A DNA stretch of 64,000 nucleotides from contig NZ_JOEY01000001.1 of NCBI RefSeq assembly GCF_000718165.1, positions 62,001-126,000 of the forward strand, written 5' to 3'. The stretch is from Streptomyces fulvoviolaceus. Lineage in GTDB: Bacteria > Actinomycetota > Actinomycetes > Streptomycetales > Streptomycetaceae. Both the position numbers and the translations under genes were made by a program. Positions 33,613 through 42,846 of the stretch are shown piece by piece. Positions within the stretch are counted from its first letter, which is position 1. The number at the start of each line of letters is the position of its first letter. Below the pieces are notes generated by a model. That model worked only from the letters and a program-made list of their open reading frames with translations. It was not told the DNA's origin and did no database searches.

Positions 33613-35025
33613 TCAGGGCTCATGGCGCCAGTGCTCGGCCAGGTCGCCCCACAGGTACGCGGTGGTCTCGACGCCCTTGAGGAGCAGATCGAGCTCGACC
33701 TTCTCGTTCGGAGCGTGCCAGCCGTCGGACGGGACGGAGATGCCGAGGAACAGCACGGGTGCGCCGAGGACTTCCTGGAGGTCAGCGGCCGGTCCCGAGC
33801 CGCCCTCACGTGTGAAGCGGACCGGCTTGTCGAAGGCGCGGCCCATGGCGCGGGCGACGGACTGCAGGGCCGGGTGGTCCAGCGGTGTCAGGCAAGGGCG
33901 CGTGGCCGCGCCGAACGTGATCTCCTGCCGGATCCCCGCGGGCACCTGCTCGGCGGCCCAGGCCCGCACGGCCTTCTCGATGTGGCCGGGCTCCTGGCCC
34001 GCGACCAGCCGGAAGGAGAGCTTCACCATGGCGGAGGACGGGATGATCGTCTTGCTGCCCGGGCCCTGGTAACCGCCGCCGATGCCGTTCACCTCGGCGG
34101 TGGGGCGGGCCCAGATGCGCTCCAGGGTGGTGTGCCCGTCCTCGCCCTGGGTGGCGTGCGACTTGGCGGTGTGCAGCCACTGCTGCTCGTCGAAGGGCAG
34201 CTCGGCGAAGAGTTCGCGCTCGCGGTCGGTGAGCTCGACGATGCCGTCGTAGAAGCCCGGGACCGCCACGCGTGCGTGCTCGTCGTGCAGGGCGGCGACG
34301 AGGCGGGCGGCGGCCGTGGCCGGGTTGGGGACGGCGCCGCCGAAGGAGCCGGAGTGGATGTCCTGGTCGGGGCCGTACAGCCGGATCTCGCACTCGGCGA
34401 GGCCACGCATGCCGGTGCACACGGTGGGGATGTCCTCGGACCACATGCCGGTGTCGGAGACGATCACGGCGTCGGCGGCGAGCCTGTTCGCGTGTTCCTC
34501 GACGAGGGCACGGAAGTGCGGAGAGCCGGACTCCTCCTCGCCCTCGATCAACAGCTTCAAGTTGACGGCGGGCGCGGTCCGGCCGGTGGCGGCGAGGTGG
34601 GCGCGGACGCCGAGTGTGTGGAAGAAGACCTGGCCCTTGTCGTCGGCCGCCCCGCGCGCGTAGAGGCGGTTGTCGCGGACGACGGGCTCGAAGGGCTCAC
34701 TGTCCCAGCCGTCCTCGCGGGCGGCGGGCTGCACGTCGTGGTGGCCGTAGACGAGAACCGTGGGCGCCTCGGGGTCCTCGGCGGGCCACTCGGCGAAGAC
34801 GGCGGGTGCGCCCGGTGTCTCCCAGACCTCGGTCGTGGGAAAGCCGGTCTCCCTGAGCTTGGCGGCGAGCCAGTCCGCGCTGCGTCTCACGTCGGGGCCG
34901 TGGTCGGGCTGGGCCGAGACGGACGGGATGCGCAGCCACTCGGCGAGATCGTCCAGGAAGGCGGCGCGGTGCTGTTCGACGTACGTACGGACGGCGCTGA
35001 CGGCACTGTCAACGGTATGGCTCAT
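33613..35025 (-). CDS. M20-family dipeptidase
   Basis: A 470-residue di-zinc peptidase of the M20 family (CNDP/PepV-like). Zinc-site motifs: VLVYGHHDVQP with the catalytic Asp, YARGAADDKGQ, LIEGEEESGSPHF, VSDTGMW, and the C-terminal His in GWHAPNEKV. The start at 35025 (MSHTVDSAV) lies 10 bases after the AdnB-like gene stop, so it is probably the last gene of that operon. It should release amino acids from dipeptides in the cytoplasm; no signal peptide. Its link with DNA repair genes is probably only transcriptional. Confidence 0.92.
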   Translation of the reverse strand: MSHTVDSAVSAVRTYVEQHRAAFLDDLAEWLRIPSVSAQPDHGPDVRRSADWLAAKLRETGFPTTEVWETPGAPAVFAEWPAEDPEAPTVLVYGHHDVQPAAREDGWDSEPFEPVVRDNRLYARGAADDKGQVFFHTLGVRAHLAATGRTAPAVNLKLLIEGEEESGSPHFRALVEEHANRLAADAVIVSDTGMWSEDIPTVCTGMRGLAECEIRLYGPDQDIHSGSFGGAVPNPATAAARLVAALHDEHARVAVPGFYDGIVELTDRERELFAELPFDEQQWLHTAKSHATQGEDGHTTLERIWARPTAEVNGIGGGYQGPGSKTIIPSSAMVKLSFRLVAGQEPGHIEKAVRAWAAEQVPAGIRQEITFGAATRPCLTPLDHPALQSVARAMGRAFDKPVRFTREGGSGPAADLQEVLGAPVLFLGISVPSDGWHAPNEKVELDLLLKGVETTAYLWGDLAEHWRHEP

Positions 35026-35035
35026 GGTCAAGAGC

Positions 35036-38000
35036 CTATCGGCCCGCACCGACATCCTCGTTGGGCGGTTCCTCACAGTTTGCTTGCACGGAACCGTTTG
35101 CCTGCCCGGTCGGCTCCTCCATCAACAGCCGCTCCAGCGCCGCCCGGTCCGGCAGGGCGTCGGGCCGTACGACTTCGCCACTGCGGACGAACACGAACGC
35201 GGCAGTGACCGATTCCACAGGCACACCCTGCTGCTCGGCCCAGGCCAGCCGGTAGACGGCGAGCTGGAGCGGGTCGGCGCTGCGGGTACGGCTGGTCTTC
35301 CAGTCGACGATCTCGTAGGTCGCCGCGCCCCCGTCGGTCGCCTTGTAGACGGCGTCGATACGGCCCCGGACCACTCGGCCGGCGATCGCGAGCTGGAAGG
35401 GGGCCTCCACGCGGTGGGGCGTGCGGTGGGCGTACTCGGTGCGCTCGAAGGCGTCCTTGAGGGCTTCGAGGTCGCGTTCGTCGGCGATCTCGGCCTCGCT
35501 GCCGGGCAGCTCCTCCGGTTCCAGCATGGGCAGCGTCAGCTCTTCGAAGCGGGCCTCGACCCAGGCGTGGAAGCGGGTGCCCCGGCGGGCGGCGGGTTGT
35601 GGGGGGCGCGGCATGGGGCGCGCGAGTTCCTGCGCGAATCCGTCCGGGTCGGCGGCCAGGTGCAGCAGTTGGGTGGCGGTGAGCGACGCGGGCAGGGGTA
35701 CGTCCGTGACGGCCTCCCGGGCGCGCAGGAGCTCCCCGGTGAGGGCGTCGAGGTCGCGGTCCCAGGAGGCGATGGCGCGGGCCTCCTCCGGGGTGAGGCG
35801 GGTGTGGGAGGGCTCGGGCTCCGGGGCGTGGGGGTGCGCGCCCGCCGGCTCCGGCTCCGTGGGATGGGTGCGCGGGCCCTCTGCCGTGTCGGGGTGCCCG
35901 TCGGTGTCCGGGGCGGTCGCCTGGTGCGGGACGGCCGCCTGGTGCGGGACGGTCGGGCGGTCCGCTGTCCAGGCGTCCCAGTCGTCGGAGTCCTCCGGGA
36001 AGGCCTCGTCCTCCTCAGAGGGTTCTTCGTCGAAGTCGAAGGGGGGCTCTTCGTCGTCCGGCGGCGCGGGCCAGTCCGGGTCGTCGTAGGTGTCCGGGTC
36101 GTGCGTGGCCGCGGGGTGGCCGTCCGTGTGGGAGGCGAGGTCCTCCAGGTGGGCGAGGACCGTCTCGGCGGCCGCTCGGCGGCGGGCCACGGCCGTGTCG
36201 TCCAGGGGCAGGGGCCACACCTGGTCGGCGGTCGCCCGGTTCAGGGCCGGGTTCTCCTCGCCCTCGGCGGGCTCGTCCGCCCAGGCCTCGATCTCGCCGT
36301 GCCCGGCTGCGGAGTGGTCGTACAGGGCCTGCAGGAAGTCGGACGGTCCGCGGGGCTTCTTCTGGCTGGGGCCCCACCAGTGGCCGGAGCCGAGGAGCAG
36401 GGAGCGGGGGCGGGTGAAGGTGACGTAGCCGAGGCGGAGTTCCTCGGTGTGCTGGTGGTCCTTCATGGCTTCCTGGAAGGACCTCAGGCCGCGCGAGTCC
36501 CAGGATTCGACGTCGGGGAGGGTGTCGGTGTCGCCGCGCAGTTCGTGCGGCAGCACCTTGCCCTGGGCGGTCCACTTCTCGCGGCCCTGGGTACTGGGGA
36601 AGGTGCCGGTGACCAGTCCGGGGACGGCCACGACGTCCCACTCCAGGCCCTTGGACTTGTGCGCGGTGAGCACCTTGACGGTGTTCTCGCCGCCGGGGAG
36701 GGCATTGTCGAGGCCCTTCTCGTACTGGGCGGCGGTGCGCAGGAAGCCGAGGAAGGCGAGCAGGGTCGCCTCGCCGTCGCCGGCGGCGAACGAGGCGGCG
36801 ATGTCCAGGAAGTTGGACAGGGTTTCGCGGCGGCGGGCGGCCAGGGCGTGCGGGGACGCCGACAGTTCGACCTCCAGGCCGGTGACGGCCAGGACGCGGT
36901 GCAGGACGTCCATCAGCGGGTCGGCCAGCGAACGGCGCAGGTCGCGCAGTTCGGTGGCCAGGCGCGCGAACCGCACGCGCGCGTCCGGCGAGAAGGGCAG
37001 CCCGTCGTCGTCCCCGCCGCCGTCCAGCGGGGTCTCGAGAAACGTGTCGAGGGCGTCCGCGAGCGATATCACCTCGGACGGGTCGACCCCCTCGACGGCC
37101 TCGGCGAGCCGGCGGTCCGGGTCGTCGTCGCCGTCCACGCGCGCGTAGGTCACGAGGCGCCGGGCGCGCCGCCCCAGGAGAGCGAGGTCGCGCGGGCCGA
37201 TACGCCAGCGGGGGCCGGTCAGCAGCCGGACGAGGGAGGCGTTGGCGCCGGGGTCCTGGAGGACCTCGCAGACGGCGACGAGGTCGGCCACCTCGGGGAG
37301 GTGCAGCAGGCCGGAGAGGCCCACCACCTCCACCGGTACGTCCCGTGCGACGAGCGCGCCCTGGATCTCGGCGAAGTCGGTGGCCGTACGGCACAGGACG
37401 GCGATCTCACCGGGCGCCTTGCCCGTGTTCACCAGATGCGCGATCGAGTCGGCGAGCCAGTCGATCTCCTCGGCGTGCGTGTACAGAAGCGCGCAGCGGA
37501 CCATGCCGTCGCGTTCGGCGCCGGGAGCCGGGCGGAGGGCCTCCACGCCCGCGTGCATGGCGCGCAGGGGCTCCGCGAGACCGTTGGCGAGGTCGAGGAG
37601 GCGGCCGCCGCTGCGGCGGTTCTCGCTGAGCGCCTGGCGGGTGGCGGGGCGGCCGTCGGGGTGGGCGAAGTGCTCGGGGAAGTCGTCGAGGTTGGCCACG
37701 GAGGCGCCGCGCCAGCCGTAGATCGCCTGGCAGGGGTCACCGACCGCGGTGACCGGATGCGCCGTGCCGCCGCCGAACAGGCCCGCCAGAAGGACCCGCT
37801 GGGCCACGGAGGTGTCCTGGTACTCGTCGAGGAGCACCACCCGGAACTCGTCGCGCAGGATGCCGCCCACTTCGGGGATCCGGGCGAGCTGGGCGGACAG
37901 GGCGATCTGGTCGCCGAAGTCGAGCAGATCACGGTCGCGCTTGGCGGCGCGGTAGCGGACGACCAGTTCGGCGAGTTCGCGGCGGGCGGCCGCCGCCTCG

Positions 38001-38635
38001 GGGACCTTGCGCAGGGCGTCGTTGGTGAGCTTGGCGCCCTCCAGGGTGCGCAACAGCTCGGCGTCGTACGCGCGCAGCTCCTCCGGCCGTACAAGGTGTT
38101 CGGCGAGCTCGGCGTCGAGGGTCAGGAGGTCGCTGACGAGGTCCGCGAAGGAGCGGGTCAGCGCCGGGTACGGGCCGGGGGCTTCGCGCAGCACGCGCGC
38201 GGCGAGCTGGTAGCGGGTGGCGTCGGCGAGCAGGCGGGAGGTCGGCTCCAGGCCGATGCGCAGGCCGTGGTCGGTCAGCAGGCGGCCCGCGAAGGCGTGG
38301 TACGTCGAGATCACCGGCTCGCCCGGCGGGTTGTCCGGGTCGATGACGTCGGGGTCGGTGACGCCCGCCTTGATCAGCGCCTTGCGGACGCGCTCGGCGA
38401 GTTCACCGGCGGCCTTGTTGGTGAAGGTGAGGCCGAGCACCTGTTCGGGAGCGACCTGGCCGGTGCCGACCAGCCACACCACGCGGGCCGCCATCACCGT
38501 CGTCTTGCCCGACCCGGCACCGGCCACGATCACCTGCGGGGCGGGCGGCGCGATGATGCAGGCCGTCTGCTCCGGGGTGAAGGGGATGCCGAGTAGCTCC
38601 TTGAGCTGATCGGGATCGGTGATACGGGCGGGCAT
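35036..38635 (-). CDS. adnB: UvrD-like helicase with RecB-type nuclease (AdnB-like subunit)
   Basis: A 1199-residue helicase-nuclease for processing DNA double-strand ends. Walker A is VIVAGAGSGKTTVMAA near residue 34; motif II LLDEYQDTSVAQRVLL; motif VI LGYVTFTRPRSLLLGS; helicase motif V TAHKSKGLEWDVVAVPG. The C-terminus has the RecB-family nuclease motif YEIVDWKTSRTRS. Between them (about residues 850-960) is a long acidic, disordered insert (PDDEEPPFDFDEEPSEEDEA) with a VPHQA duplication. Gene order in mycobacteria (adnA then adnB) supports the subunit call. The start at 38635 lacks a strong ribosome site; 38701 is possible. Confidence 0.85.
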   Translation of the reverse strand: MPARITDPDQLKELLGIPFTPEQTACIIAPPAPQVIVAGAGSGKTTVMAARVVWLVGTGQVAPEQVLGLTFTNKAAGELAERVRKALIKAGVTDPDVIDPDNPPGEPVISTYHAFAGRLLTDHGLRIGLEPTSRLLADATRYQLAARVLREAPGPYPALTRSFADLVSDLLTLDAELAEHLVRPEELRAYDAELLRTLEGAKLTNDALRKVPEAAAARRELAELVVRYRAAKRDRDLLDFGDQIALSAQLARIPEVGGILRDEFRVVLLDEYQDTSVAQRVLLAGLFGGGTAHPVTAVGDPCQAIYGWRGASVANLDDFPEHFAHPDGRPATRQALSENRRSGGRLLDLANGLAEPLRAMHAGVEALRPAPGAERDGMVRCALLYTHAEEIDWLADSIAHLVNTGKAPGEIAVLCRTATDFAEIQGALVARDVPVEVVGLSGLLHLPEVADLVAVCEVLQDPGANASLVRLLTGPRWRIGPRDLALLGRRARRLVTYARVDGDDDPDRRLAEAVEGVDPSEVISLADALDTFLETPLDGGGDDDGLPFSPDARVRFARLATELRDLRRSLADPLMDVLHRVLAVTGLEVELSASPHALAARRRETLSNFLDIAASFAAGDGEATLLAFLGFLRTAAQYEKGLDNALPGGENTVKVLTAHKSKGLEWDVVAVPGLVTGTFPSTQGREKWTAQGKVLPHELRGDTDTLPDVESWDSRGLRSFQEAMKDHQHTEELRLGYVTFTRPRSLLLGSGHWWGPSQKKPRGPSDFLQALYDHSAAGHGEIEAWADEPAEGEENPALNRATADQVWPLPLDDTAVARRRAAAETVLAHLEDLASHTDGHPAATHDPDTYDDPDWPAPPDDEEPPFDFDEEPSEEDEAFPEDSDDWDAWTADRPTVPHQAAVPHQATAPDTDGHPDTAEGPRTHPTEPEPAGAHPHAPEPEPSHTRLTPEEARAIASWDRDLDALTGELLRAREAVTDVPLPASLTATQLLHLAADPDGFAQELARPMPRPPQPAARRGTRFHAWVEARFEELTLPMLEPEELPGSEAEIADERDLEALKDAFERTEYAHRTPHRVEAPFQLAIAGRVVRGRIDAVYKATDGGAATYEIVDWKTSRTRSADPLQLAVYRLAWAEQQGVPVESVTAAFVFVRSGEVVRPDALPDRAALERLLMEEPTGQANGSVQANCEEPPNEDVGAGR

Positions 38636-38742
38636 GTCGGAGAGGCTAGCGGCGCGCACTGACAGTGGAGGACGAATCGCCCCTCGGGCCGGGAGAAGCA
38701 CAGGTCAGCACGCGTGGTGCGACCGATCACACCAGTGCGCTC

Positions 38743-41700
38743 TCACTCCACCACATGACGTCCCTCGGGCTGCGCGCCGCACGAGGCCCGGAACGCGCAG
38801 TGGGTGCAGTGCTGGCCCGCGCTCGGCGTGAACCGTTCGTCGAGGACCTTGCCCGCCGCCGTGGCCAGCAGGTCGCCGACCCACTCCCCTGCCGCCCCTT
38901 CAAGGGCTTCCTGGGCCTGCACCTTGGGCAGCGTCTCGCCGCCGTCGCGCTTGGGGGCGCCCTGGCGCAGCTGGACGAGTTCGGCGCCGCCCGGTTCGGG
39001 GCGTACGCCGTCGAAGGCCTCGTCGACGGCGCCCTCGCGGACGGCGAGCTGGTAGACGGCGAGCTGCGGGTGGTGCTCCACCTCGGCAGCGCTCACGGCC
39101 TGCTTGCCGGTCTTGAAGTCGACGACGTAGGCGCGCCCCTCGACGTCGGCCTCCACGCGGTCCATCTGGCCGCGGATGCGCACCTCGACGTCGCCCGCTT
39201 CGAGGGTGACGTCGAAGTCGTGCTCGCTGGCCACCGGAGTTCGCCCCGTGCGGTCCATGACGTGCCACTTCAGGAAGCGTTCGAGCGCCGCGCGCGCGTT
39301 CTCCTTCTCCTGCGCCGACTTCCACGGCGCGTCGAAGGCGAGCGCGTTCCACACGGAGTCGAGGCGCTCCATGAGGACGGCGAGGTCGGCCGGGGTGTGT
39401 CCGGAGGCGACCTCGTCGGCGAGGACGTGGACGACGTTCCCGAAGCCCTGGGCGACCGTGGCGGGTGCGTCGGCTTTCACCTCGCGGCCCAGGAACCACT
39501 GCAGGGCGCAGGTGTTGGCGAGCTGGTCGAGGGCGCTGCCGGAGAGCACGACGGGCTGGTCGCGGTCTCGCAGCGGCACCTTGCTCTCGGTCGGCTCGAA
39601 CATGCCCCACCAGCGGTAGGGGTGTGCGGACGGCACCAGCGGGCGGCCGTCCTCGTCGGCGAGCGCGGCGAGCCGGGCCAGTCGGCGGGCAGCGGCCTCC
39701 CTGAGCGTGTCGGAGACGCGCGGGTCGACCGTCGTGGCGCGGAGTTCGGCGACCAGGGCGGCGACGGACAGCGGGCGGCGCGGGCGGCCCGTGACGTCCC
39801 TGGGTTCGACGCCGAGTTCGGTGAGGAAGCGGGAGGGCTGGTCGCCGTCGTCCGCGGGCGCCTTGACCGCTGTGACGACGAGACGTTCACGCGCACGCGT
39901 GGCGGCCACGTAGAACAGCCGGCGCTCCTCGGCGAGCAGGGCTCCCGGGGTGAGCGGTTCGGCGAGTCCGTCGCGGCCGATGCGGTCGGCCTCCAGGAGG
40001 GAGCCACGGCGGCGCAGGTCCGGCCACAGGCCCTCCTGAACGCCCGCGACGACGACCAGGCGCCACTCCAGACCCTTGGAACGGTGCACTGTCATCAGGC
40101 GGACGGCGTCGGGGCGGACGGCACGCCGCGTGAGGGTGTCGGCGGCGATGTCCTCGGCGTCGACCTCCTCCAGGAAGTTGAGCGTGCCGCGGCCGCCGGT
40201 GCGCTCCTCCGCGCGGGCGGCGGTGGCGAACAGCGCGCACACGGCGTCGAGGTCGCGGTCCGCGTTGCGCCCCGCCGCGCCGCCGCGCCGGGCGGCCCGC
40301 TCCAGGCGCGCGGGCCACGGCGTGCCCTCCCACAGGTCCCAGAGCGCCTCCTCGGCGCTGCCGCCGCCCGCGAGGCGCTCACGAGCCTTCCTGAGCAGCG
40401 CGCCGAGGCGCTGGGCGCCACGCGCGTACGTGGGGTCGTGCGCGACCAGGCGCTCGGGCTCGGCCAACGCCCGCGCGAGCAACTCGTCCGAGGGCGGCGG
40501 CAGGGCGTTGCCCGCGGCCCGTTCCTCGTCGCGCAGGGCGCGGCCCAGGCGACGGAGATCCGCGGCGTCCATGCTCGCGAGGGGGGAGGCGAGGAGGGTG
40601 AGGGCGGTTTCGGTGTCGAGCCAGGCGGTGTCCGCCCCCGGTTCCGCAGCGGGAGCCGCCGCCTCCGCCATGGCCACCGCCCGCAGCGCCGACAGCAGTG
40701 GCGCCACCGCCGGTTCGTGTCGCAGCGGCAGGTCGTCGCCGTCGATGTCGAGGGGCACCCCCGCCGCCGTAAGAGCTCGACGGACCGTCGGGATCGTGCG
40801 CGACCCGGCACGCACCAGGACAGCCATCTCGCCCCATGGAACACCGTCCTCCAGATGCGCCCGGCGCAGGATGTCGGCGATGTTGTCCAGCTCGGTGCCG
40901 GGCGTCGGGTACGTGTACGCCTCGACGCGCCCCCCGTCCCGCACCGGGGCAAGTTCGCGATGGGCGCGCACCTTCTCCGCCGGCAGGCGGGTCAGCGGCA
41001 TGCGCTGGGTGACCAGCCGCGTGGCGGCCAGCAGGGCGGCACCGGAGCGGCGGGAGGTCCGCAGCACGTCGACGGGTGCCGGGCGGCCGTCCGCGCGCGG
41101 GAAGGCGTACGGGAAGTCGAGGATGCCGTTCACGTCCGCGCCGCGGAACGCGTAGATCGACTGGTCGGGGTCACCGAAGGCGACGAGCGTGCGGCCTCCG
41201 CCGGCGAGGGCGTGCAGCAGCCGCACCTGGGCCGGATCGGTGTCCTGGTACTCGTCGACGAACACGGCGTCGTACTGCGCGGCCAGCCGCCGGGCGACCT
41301 CGGGGCGGCGGGCGAGGAGCACCGCGCGGTGGACCAGTTCGGCGTAGTCGAGCACGCCCTGCATGTCGAGCACGTCGAGGTACTCGGCGAGGAAGGCCGC
41401 CGCGGCACGCCAGTCGGGGCGGCCGATCCGGCGGGCGAAGGCGTCCAGGGCGCCGGGGGCAAGGCCCAGTTCACGGCTGCGGGCGAGGACCGCGCGGACC
41501 TCGTCGGCGAAACCGCGGGTGGTCAGGCAGGCGCGCAGTTCGTCCGGCCAGCGCACATGCGCGAGACCGAGCCGCTCCAGGTCGGGCTGGCCCGCGAGCA
41601 GTTCGCGTACGGCGACGTCCTGCTCCGGGCCGGACAGCAGCCGCAGCGGCTCCACGAACAGGTCGCTGTCCTGGTGGGCGCGGACCAGGGCGTAGCAGAA

Positions 41701-42054
41701 CGAGTGGAAGGTGGTCGCCTGTGGCGCGCGGGCGGCCCCTATGCGCAGCGCCATGCGGTCGCGCAGTTCCACGGCCGCCTTGCGGCTGAACGTCAGCACC
41801 AGCACGCGCGCGGGGTCACCGTCCCGGGCGATCCTGGCCGCCACGGACTCGACGAGCGTGGTGGTCTTTCCGGTGCCCGGACCTGCGAGGACGAGCAGCG
41901 GCCCGGTCCCGTGCTCAACCACGGCGCGCTGTGCGGCGTCCAAACGAGGGGGATCCACGCGGGCCGGCGGGGTACGCACCAGTCGGTAAGCGCCACGGTT
42001 CCCCTGCCGTACCTGAGGGTGCGACAGGCGCCTGGTGGAGGAAGAGGAGCTCAC
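38743..42054 (-). CDS. adnA: UvrD-like helicase with RecB-type nuclease (AdnA-like subunit)
   Basis: A 1103-residue partner of the downstream gene. Walker A is LLVLAGPGTGKTTTLVES near residue 55, motif II VFVDEYQDTDPAQVRL, motif V TVHRSKGLEWRLVVVAG, motif VI LFYVAATRARERLVV. The nuclease motif is YVVDFKTGKQ. One Cys in LANTCALQWFL plus HCTHCAFRASC near the C-terminus makes the four-Cys iron-sulfur clamp known from AddB-type nucleases. It starts on a GTG and is 107 bases upstream of the AdnB-like gene on the same strand. In mycobacteria the AdnAB heterodimer resects broken ends for recombination. Confidence 0.87.
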   Translation of the reverse strand: MSSSSSTRRLSHPQVRQGNRGAYRLVRTPPARVDPPRLDAAQRAVVEHGTGPLLVLAGPGTGKTTTLVESVAARIARDGDPARVLVLTFSRKAAVELRDRMALRIGAARAPQATTFHSFCYALVRAHQDSDLFVEPLRLLSGPEQDVAVRELLAGQPDLERLGLAHVRWPDELRACLTTRGFADEVRAVLARSRELGLAPGALDAFARRIGRPDWRAAAAFLAEYLDVLDMQGVLDYAELVHRAVLLARRPEVARRLAAQYDAVFVDEYQDTDPAQVRLLHALAGGGRTLVAFGDPDQSIYAFRGADVNGILDFPYAFPRADGRPAPVDVLRTSRRSGAALLAATRLVTQRMPLTRLPAEKVRAHRELAPVRDGGRVEAYTYPTPGTELDNIADILRRAHLEDGVPWGEMAVLVRAGSRTIPTVRRALTAAGVPLDIDGDDLPLRHEPAVAPLLSALRAVAMAEAAAPAAEPGADTAWLDTETALTLLASPLASMDAADLRRLGRALRDEERAAGNALPPPSDELLARALAEPERLVAHDPTYARGAQRLGALLRKARERLAGGGSAEEALWDLWEGTPWPARLERAARRGGAAGRNADRDLDAVCALFATAARAEERTGGRGTLNFLEEVDAEDIAADTLTRRAVRPDAVRLMTVHRSKGLEWRLVVVAGVQEGLWPDLRRRGSLLEADRIGRDGLAEPLTPGALLAEERRLFYVAATRARERLVVTAVKAPADDGDQPSRFLTELGVEPRDVTGRPRRPLSVAALVAELRATTVDPRVSDTLREAAARRLARLAALADEDGRPLVPSAHPYRWWGMFEPTESKVPLRDRDQPVVLSGSALDQLANTCALQWFLGREVKADAPATVAQGFGNVVHVLADEVASGHTPADLAVLMERLDSVWNALAFDAPWKSAQEKENARAALERFLKWHVMDRTGRTPVASEHDFDVTLEAGDVEVRIRGQMDRVEADVEGRAYVVDFKTGKQAVSAAEVEHHPQLAVYQLAVREGAVDEAFDGVRPEPGGAELVQLRQGAPKRDGGETLPKVQAQEALEGAAGEWVGDLLATAAGKVLDERFTPSAGQHCTHCAFRASCGAQPEGRHVVE

Positions 42055-42273
42055 GTGGTTCGCCGGTCCTGGTGGGTGTGCGGGGTGAGGGGGACGCCTG
42101 CAGCCGACGCTACGCCGACGGGTGGAGCGGAAGCAGGGCTTCCCCTTCTTCCCTCATGGAACTCGCGACTCGTGCGTCTCTCGCTCCACGAACGTACGGC
42201 ATGCCTCGGGCGTGCCCCGTTTCCCCCGTACGGGCCTCAGGGCGCCCCTGGACCCGTGCGATGGCGGAAGCTG

Positions 42274-42660
42274 TCAGGTGTGACCTTCCGCGCGTTCGCC
42301 GCCGTCCCATCGCGCCCGTTTCATGTCGAGGCGCGGCAGATGGTTCTCGGCGGCCCTGCTCGCCTCCTTCAGGGGCGTGCCTTCCGTGCGGTAGTGGCCG
42401 AGGGCCTCCAGTTCGTGGCCCGGGAGCAGCACTCCGTCCGCGCGGACGACACGCCACCACGAAACGGCTCCGCCGTACAGGGCCATGACCCGGCCGACCT
42501 GACGGGGGCCACCGTCCTCCAGCCACTCGGCGACGTCGCCGTACGTCATGACACGCCCCGGCGGAACGCGTTCGGCCACGTCGAGGACCCGCTCGGCGTA
42601 CTCCGGCAGCGCGTCCGCGTACTCCGGGTGGGCGTCCTCCGGCAGGCTCTGCTCGCTCAT
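42274..42660 (-). CDS. Alkyltransferase-like (ATL) DNA repair protein
   Basis: A 128-residue homologue of the DNA-binding half of O6-alkylguanine transferases. The helix-turn-helix reads VPPGRVMTYGDVAEWLEDGG and RQVGRVMALYGG. The active-site PCHR of true transferases is replaced by SWWRVV, so the alkyl-accepting Cys is absent. ATL proteins bind alkylated guanine and flag it for nucleotide excision repair. The chosen ATG at 42660 fits family N-termini; 42669 is possible. Separated from the AdnA-like gene by 219 bases with no identifiable features. Confidence 0.9.
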   Translation of the reverse strand: MSEQSLPEDAHPEYADALPEYAERVLDVAERVPPGRVMTYGDVAEWLEDGGPRQVGRVMALYGGAVSWWRVVRADGVLLPGHELEALGHYRTEGTPLKEASRAAENHLPRLDMKRARWDGGERAEGHT

Positions 42661-42846
42661 CCGCCCCATCCTGCCCCACCCCACCGACAATGTGACGGGC
42701 TCGCGACCGTGCGTATCCCTCGCCCAGGGGCGGCGCTTCCGGCAGACTGTGCGCCCCCGCATGTGCACCCTGACGCCCCCGCGTGTCAGTGGGGCATGCC
42801 ACCATCGTGCGGGCGGTGACTGGTGATACGAGATCAAGAAGAGACG

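Noticed and set aside
34760..38596. A 1278-codon open frame opposite the AdnB-like gene, and a 1384-codon one opposite the AdnA-like gene
   Set aside because: Long antisense frames are normal in high-GC DNA. Their translations are compositionally biased, have no domains, and the opposite strand encodes clear helicase-nucleases.
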